From G963668345 sp965206025 (lineage in GTDB: Bacteria; Acidobacteriota; Terriglobia; Bryobacterales; UBA6623): a DNA stretch of 64,000 nt. Under the pieces are notes generated by a model, which was given only the letters and a program-made list of their open reading frames with translations, was not told the DNA's origin and made no database searches. The stretch lies in the NCBI GenBank assembly GCA_965206025.1, contig CBDBIU010000003.1:496001-560000 (forward strand), given 5' to 3'. Below, piece by piece: positions 62,597-64,000 of this stretch. The position numbers and the translations under genes are program-made. Numbering within the stretch: position 1 is the stretch's first letter; each line of letters starts with the position of its first letter.

Positions 62597-63037
62597 GGCT
62601 CTTCTGGGATTTTAGTGGCTGGCGGCGGTGAGTCGCCACTGTGAGGCCGACCTCCCGGAGCCTGCTTCGGTGCCATTCAAGGGCTTCGTGACAACTCTAC
62701 GGCCCCCAAGGCCGGGCGGCGACTGCGTTGGCCAAAAAGAATTACTGATAAACAAAGGGTTACGAGTAGAGCAAGGCTGCTGGCAGGTAGTCGTACAGTC
62801 TCCCGAAGGCTGTTGCAGATCCACAACTGTCATCCAGTGGCCACACTCAAAGAGATAACTCCCTGTTTATCAGTGTCTTATTCCCTTTACGAGTTGCCCA
62901 CGACCGGACTGGCGTGTAGGGTATTTGGGGATTTCTTGGCCGCCTTTTGGGCTCCGATGTGACTGCGGGCGACGTCGGGTCGGCAGGATGGAGGAGCCGG
63001 CTACCCGTTGGCCACCCACTAAAAACCCGGAAGAGCC
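62597..63037. mobile_element. 441-bp MITE, copy 2 (8-bp target duplication)
   Basis: Same ends and near-identical interior as copy 1. Perfect target duplication ATTTTAGG at 62589-62596 and 63038-63045. It inserted in the short gap between the phosphoesterase stop (63046-63048) and the zinc-ribbon/BI-1 start (62580). Confidence 0.95.
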
Positions 63038-63045
63038 ATTTTAGG

Positions 63046-63639
63046 TTAGATCTCCAGCAAATACCCTGCCTTGCCCACGTTTCTCGCGCGCGTCTTTCCC
63101 AAATTCGCTGATCGGCCGGCCGCTTCGTGAATGTGGCCGCAGAAGAAGTATCCCGGTTCGTGCTGTTCGATGAACTCGCCGACAGCGCGGCTGCCGGCGT
63201 GCAGCCCCGCGCGAACCTCGTCAAGAGCGGTTTCCCAGGGCGGCGCGTGGCAGATGAGAACGAGCGGTGAAAGGCCGCTGAAGGGTTCCAGCTTGGCGGC
63301 GATTTCTTCTTCCGAGTATTCGCCTGGCGTGTTGAAAGGCGTGGGATTCGAATAACCGAGACCCGCCAGGTGGTAGCCCGCGGCTTCGAAAGTCCGTCCG
63401 TGGAAGTCCTGAAACCCGAACTCCTCGCAAAAGGAGGCTGTCTGCTCGGCCGACTCGTGGTTGCCCGGCAGAACCCAGAGCTTCCGGCCCAGCGGCCGCA
63501 GGATCTCGCCGCATTCGGGAAGCCCGCGCGACCAGCTCACAAGATCGCCCGCCGAGATATAGATGTCGGCCTCGACGGAGGCTACCTGCTCCAGCGACCG
63601 GAGGTCATTATGGATGTCGGAGAAAATCTGAACCTTCAT
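63046..63639 (-). CDS. Calcineurin-like metallophosphoesterase
   Basis: 197 aa from ATG at 63639 (MKVQIFSDIHNDLRS). The metal-site motifs are in order: SDIHND, AGDLV, LPGNHESAEQ, ICHAPPW and CGHIHEAAG. A 34-residue upstream extension is open but would precede the first strand. The active site is complete, so it is a phosphodiesterase or phosphatase of unknown substrate; it resembles single-domain YfcE/Icc-type proteins. Its stop lies directly beside the target duplication of MITE copy 2. It was probably followed in the same operon by the BI-1 gene. Confidence 0.9.
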   Translation of the reverse strand: MKVQIFSDIHNDLRSLEQVASVEADIYISAGDLVSWSRGLPECGEILRPLGRKLWVLPGNHESAEQTASFCEEFGFQDFHGRTFEAAGYHLAGLGYSNPTPFNTPGEYSEEEIAAKLEPFSGLSPLVLICHAPPWETALDEVRAGLHAGSRAVGEFIEQHEPGYFFCGHIHEAAGRSANLGKTRARNVGKAGYLLEI

Positions 63640-63767
63640 GAGTGGCCTTATCGCGCTGGGAAATCCCACGCATCCCAGTGTATGACAAGCCAGAGGCCCA
63701 TCGCCGCCGAGACTCCGGCGAGGGGCATGGGCGTCGGCCAAATCAAGCCGTTTGATAGGATTGCGGT

Positions 63768-64000
63768 TTGAAGGTCGATCTCGTCAAGCGCTACGAAATC
63801 AAGATCCTGACGATCTGCATGATCCTGCTGGGGGTGGCTGCCGGATGGGTCCTGCTCACTCGCCCCGCCTATCGCATCGAAGGAGACTTTCTCCAGAGAG
63901 AAGACAAGCGTCACACCGACGCGTGGCTGGGTGAGCAAATGCAGTCGTCGATCGCCGAGCATCGCGCCCGGGCCTGCCTGGCTCTGGGACGGATCGGCGA
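63768..64000 (+). CDS. N-terminal part of a membrane-anchored HEAT-like protein (3' end outside window)
   Basis: Open to the window edge from a TTG at 63768, with AGGA 8 bp upstream. It begins KVDLVKRYEIKILTICMILL, giving a membrane anchor or signal (ILTICMILLGVAAGWVLL), then DFLQREDKRHTDAWLGEQM and HRARACLALGRIG, the start of a HEAT/PBS-lyase-like repeat. Proteins of this shape can carry a downstream peptidyl-prolyl isomerase or continue as HEAT repeats; the visible part does not decide. Confidence 0.6.
   Translation, partial: MKVDLVKRYEIKILTICMILLGVAAGWVLLTRPAYRIEGDFLQREDKRHTDAWLGEQMQSSIAEHRARACLALGRIG

Noticed and set aside
62628..62858. 76-codon frame present in both MITE copies
   Set aside because: The 11-bp and 4-bp indels between copies change the frame ends, and nothing resembles a transposase or known peptide.

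Overview
The window looks like a chromosomal piece of a GC-rich, Gram-negative, heterotrophic bacterium, most likely an Acidobacteriota member. This is an inference from gene content: a PknB-type kinase fused to TolB/PD40 repeats and starting MTGQTISHY, a DUF1501 protein, an S46 dipeptidyl-peptidase, an Abhydrolase_10-type protein, a TonB receptor/YfiR/CHASE-type hybrid kinase locus, aminofutalosine (MqnE) menaquinone synthesis and MotA/MotB. No rRNA, tRNA or CRISPR array was seen. || Layout. 1-9.3 kb: DUF1501 end, SUMF1-like protein, O-antigen ligase/polymerase, sulfite-oxidase-like molybdoenzyme, penicillin-acylase-family lipoprotein, secreted alpha/beta hydrolase. 9.4-13.8 kb: OpuC-type ABC ATPase and permease, lexA, then motA-motB-fliL on the minus strand. 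14-18.5 kb: oxalate-CoA-ligase-like enzyme, obgE-nadD, truA. 18.8-20.8 kb: TolC-like outer-membrane factor. 21.3-27.8 kb: a sensory locus (HD-GYP regulator, TonB receptor, YfiR, hybrid kinase) in which three of four genes carry lesions. 28-31.5 kb: korA-korB-CBS operon. 31.6-40.5 kb: DUF72, S8 protease lacking a prodomain, enolase, M24 peptidase, VOC protein, secreted ankyrin plus VCBS/FG-GAP protein. 40.8-43.9 kb: a minus-strand membrane operon (MBOAT acyltransferase, two paralogous small membrane proteins, YndJ-like protein) damaged by a 279-bp IS630 derivative and point lesions. 43.95-45.1 kb: an intact IS630-type element. 45.6-50.9 kb: kinase-TolB fusion and lytic transglycosylase. 51-54 kb: mqnE and a UbiA prenyltransferase separated by mobile debris. 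54.8-59.9 kb: CtBP-like dehydrogenase, VOC protein, S46 peptidase, MTA/SAH nucleosidase. 60.8-64 kb: rpmE, a zinc-ribbon/Bax-inhibitor-1 gene split by a 456-bp MITE, a second 441-bp copy of that MITE, a calcineurin-like phosphoesterase and the start of a HEAT-like protein. || The strongest unexplained signal is small repeats. (1) A 440-460-bp element in two copies, each with inverted ends starting GGCTCTTC and a perfect 8-bp target duplication; removing copy 1 plus one target repeat restores a 270-aa reading frame. (2) An about 180-200-bp element with 20-bp inverted ends (TAGCCCGCATTTCTCACCAC) in five recognisable copies plus solo ends. Its ends supply the apparent start codon of the O-antigen ligase, an in-frame upstream ATG for ubiA and the stop codon of rpmE. 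(3) An IS630 element and its internally deleted 279-bp derivative. (4) Palindrome families spread through intergenic DNA. || Several genes carry nonsense codons, frameshifts, a 16-bp tandem duplication or in-frame loss of catalytic-core residues. Either this genome is decaying under mobile-element load, or the assembly has local errors; read mapping would separate the two.
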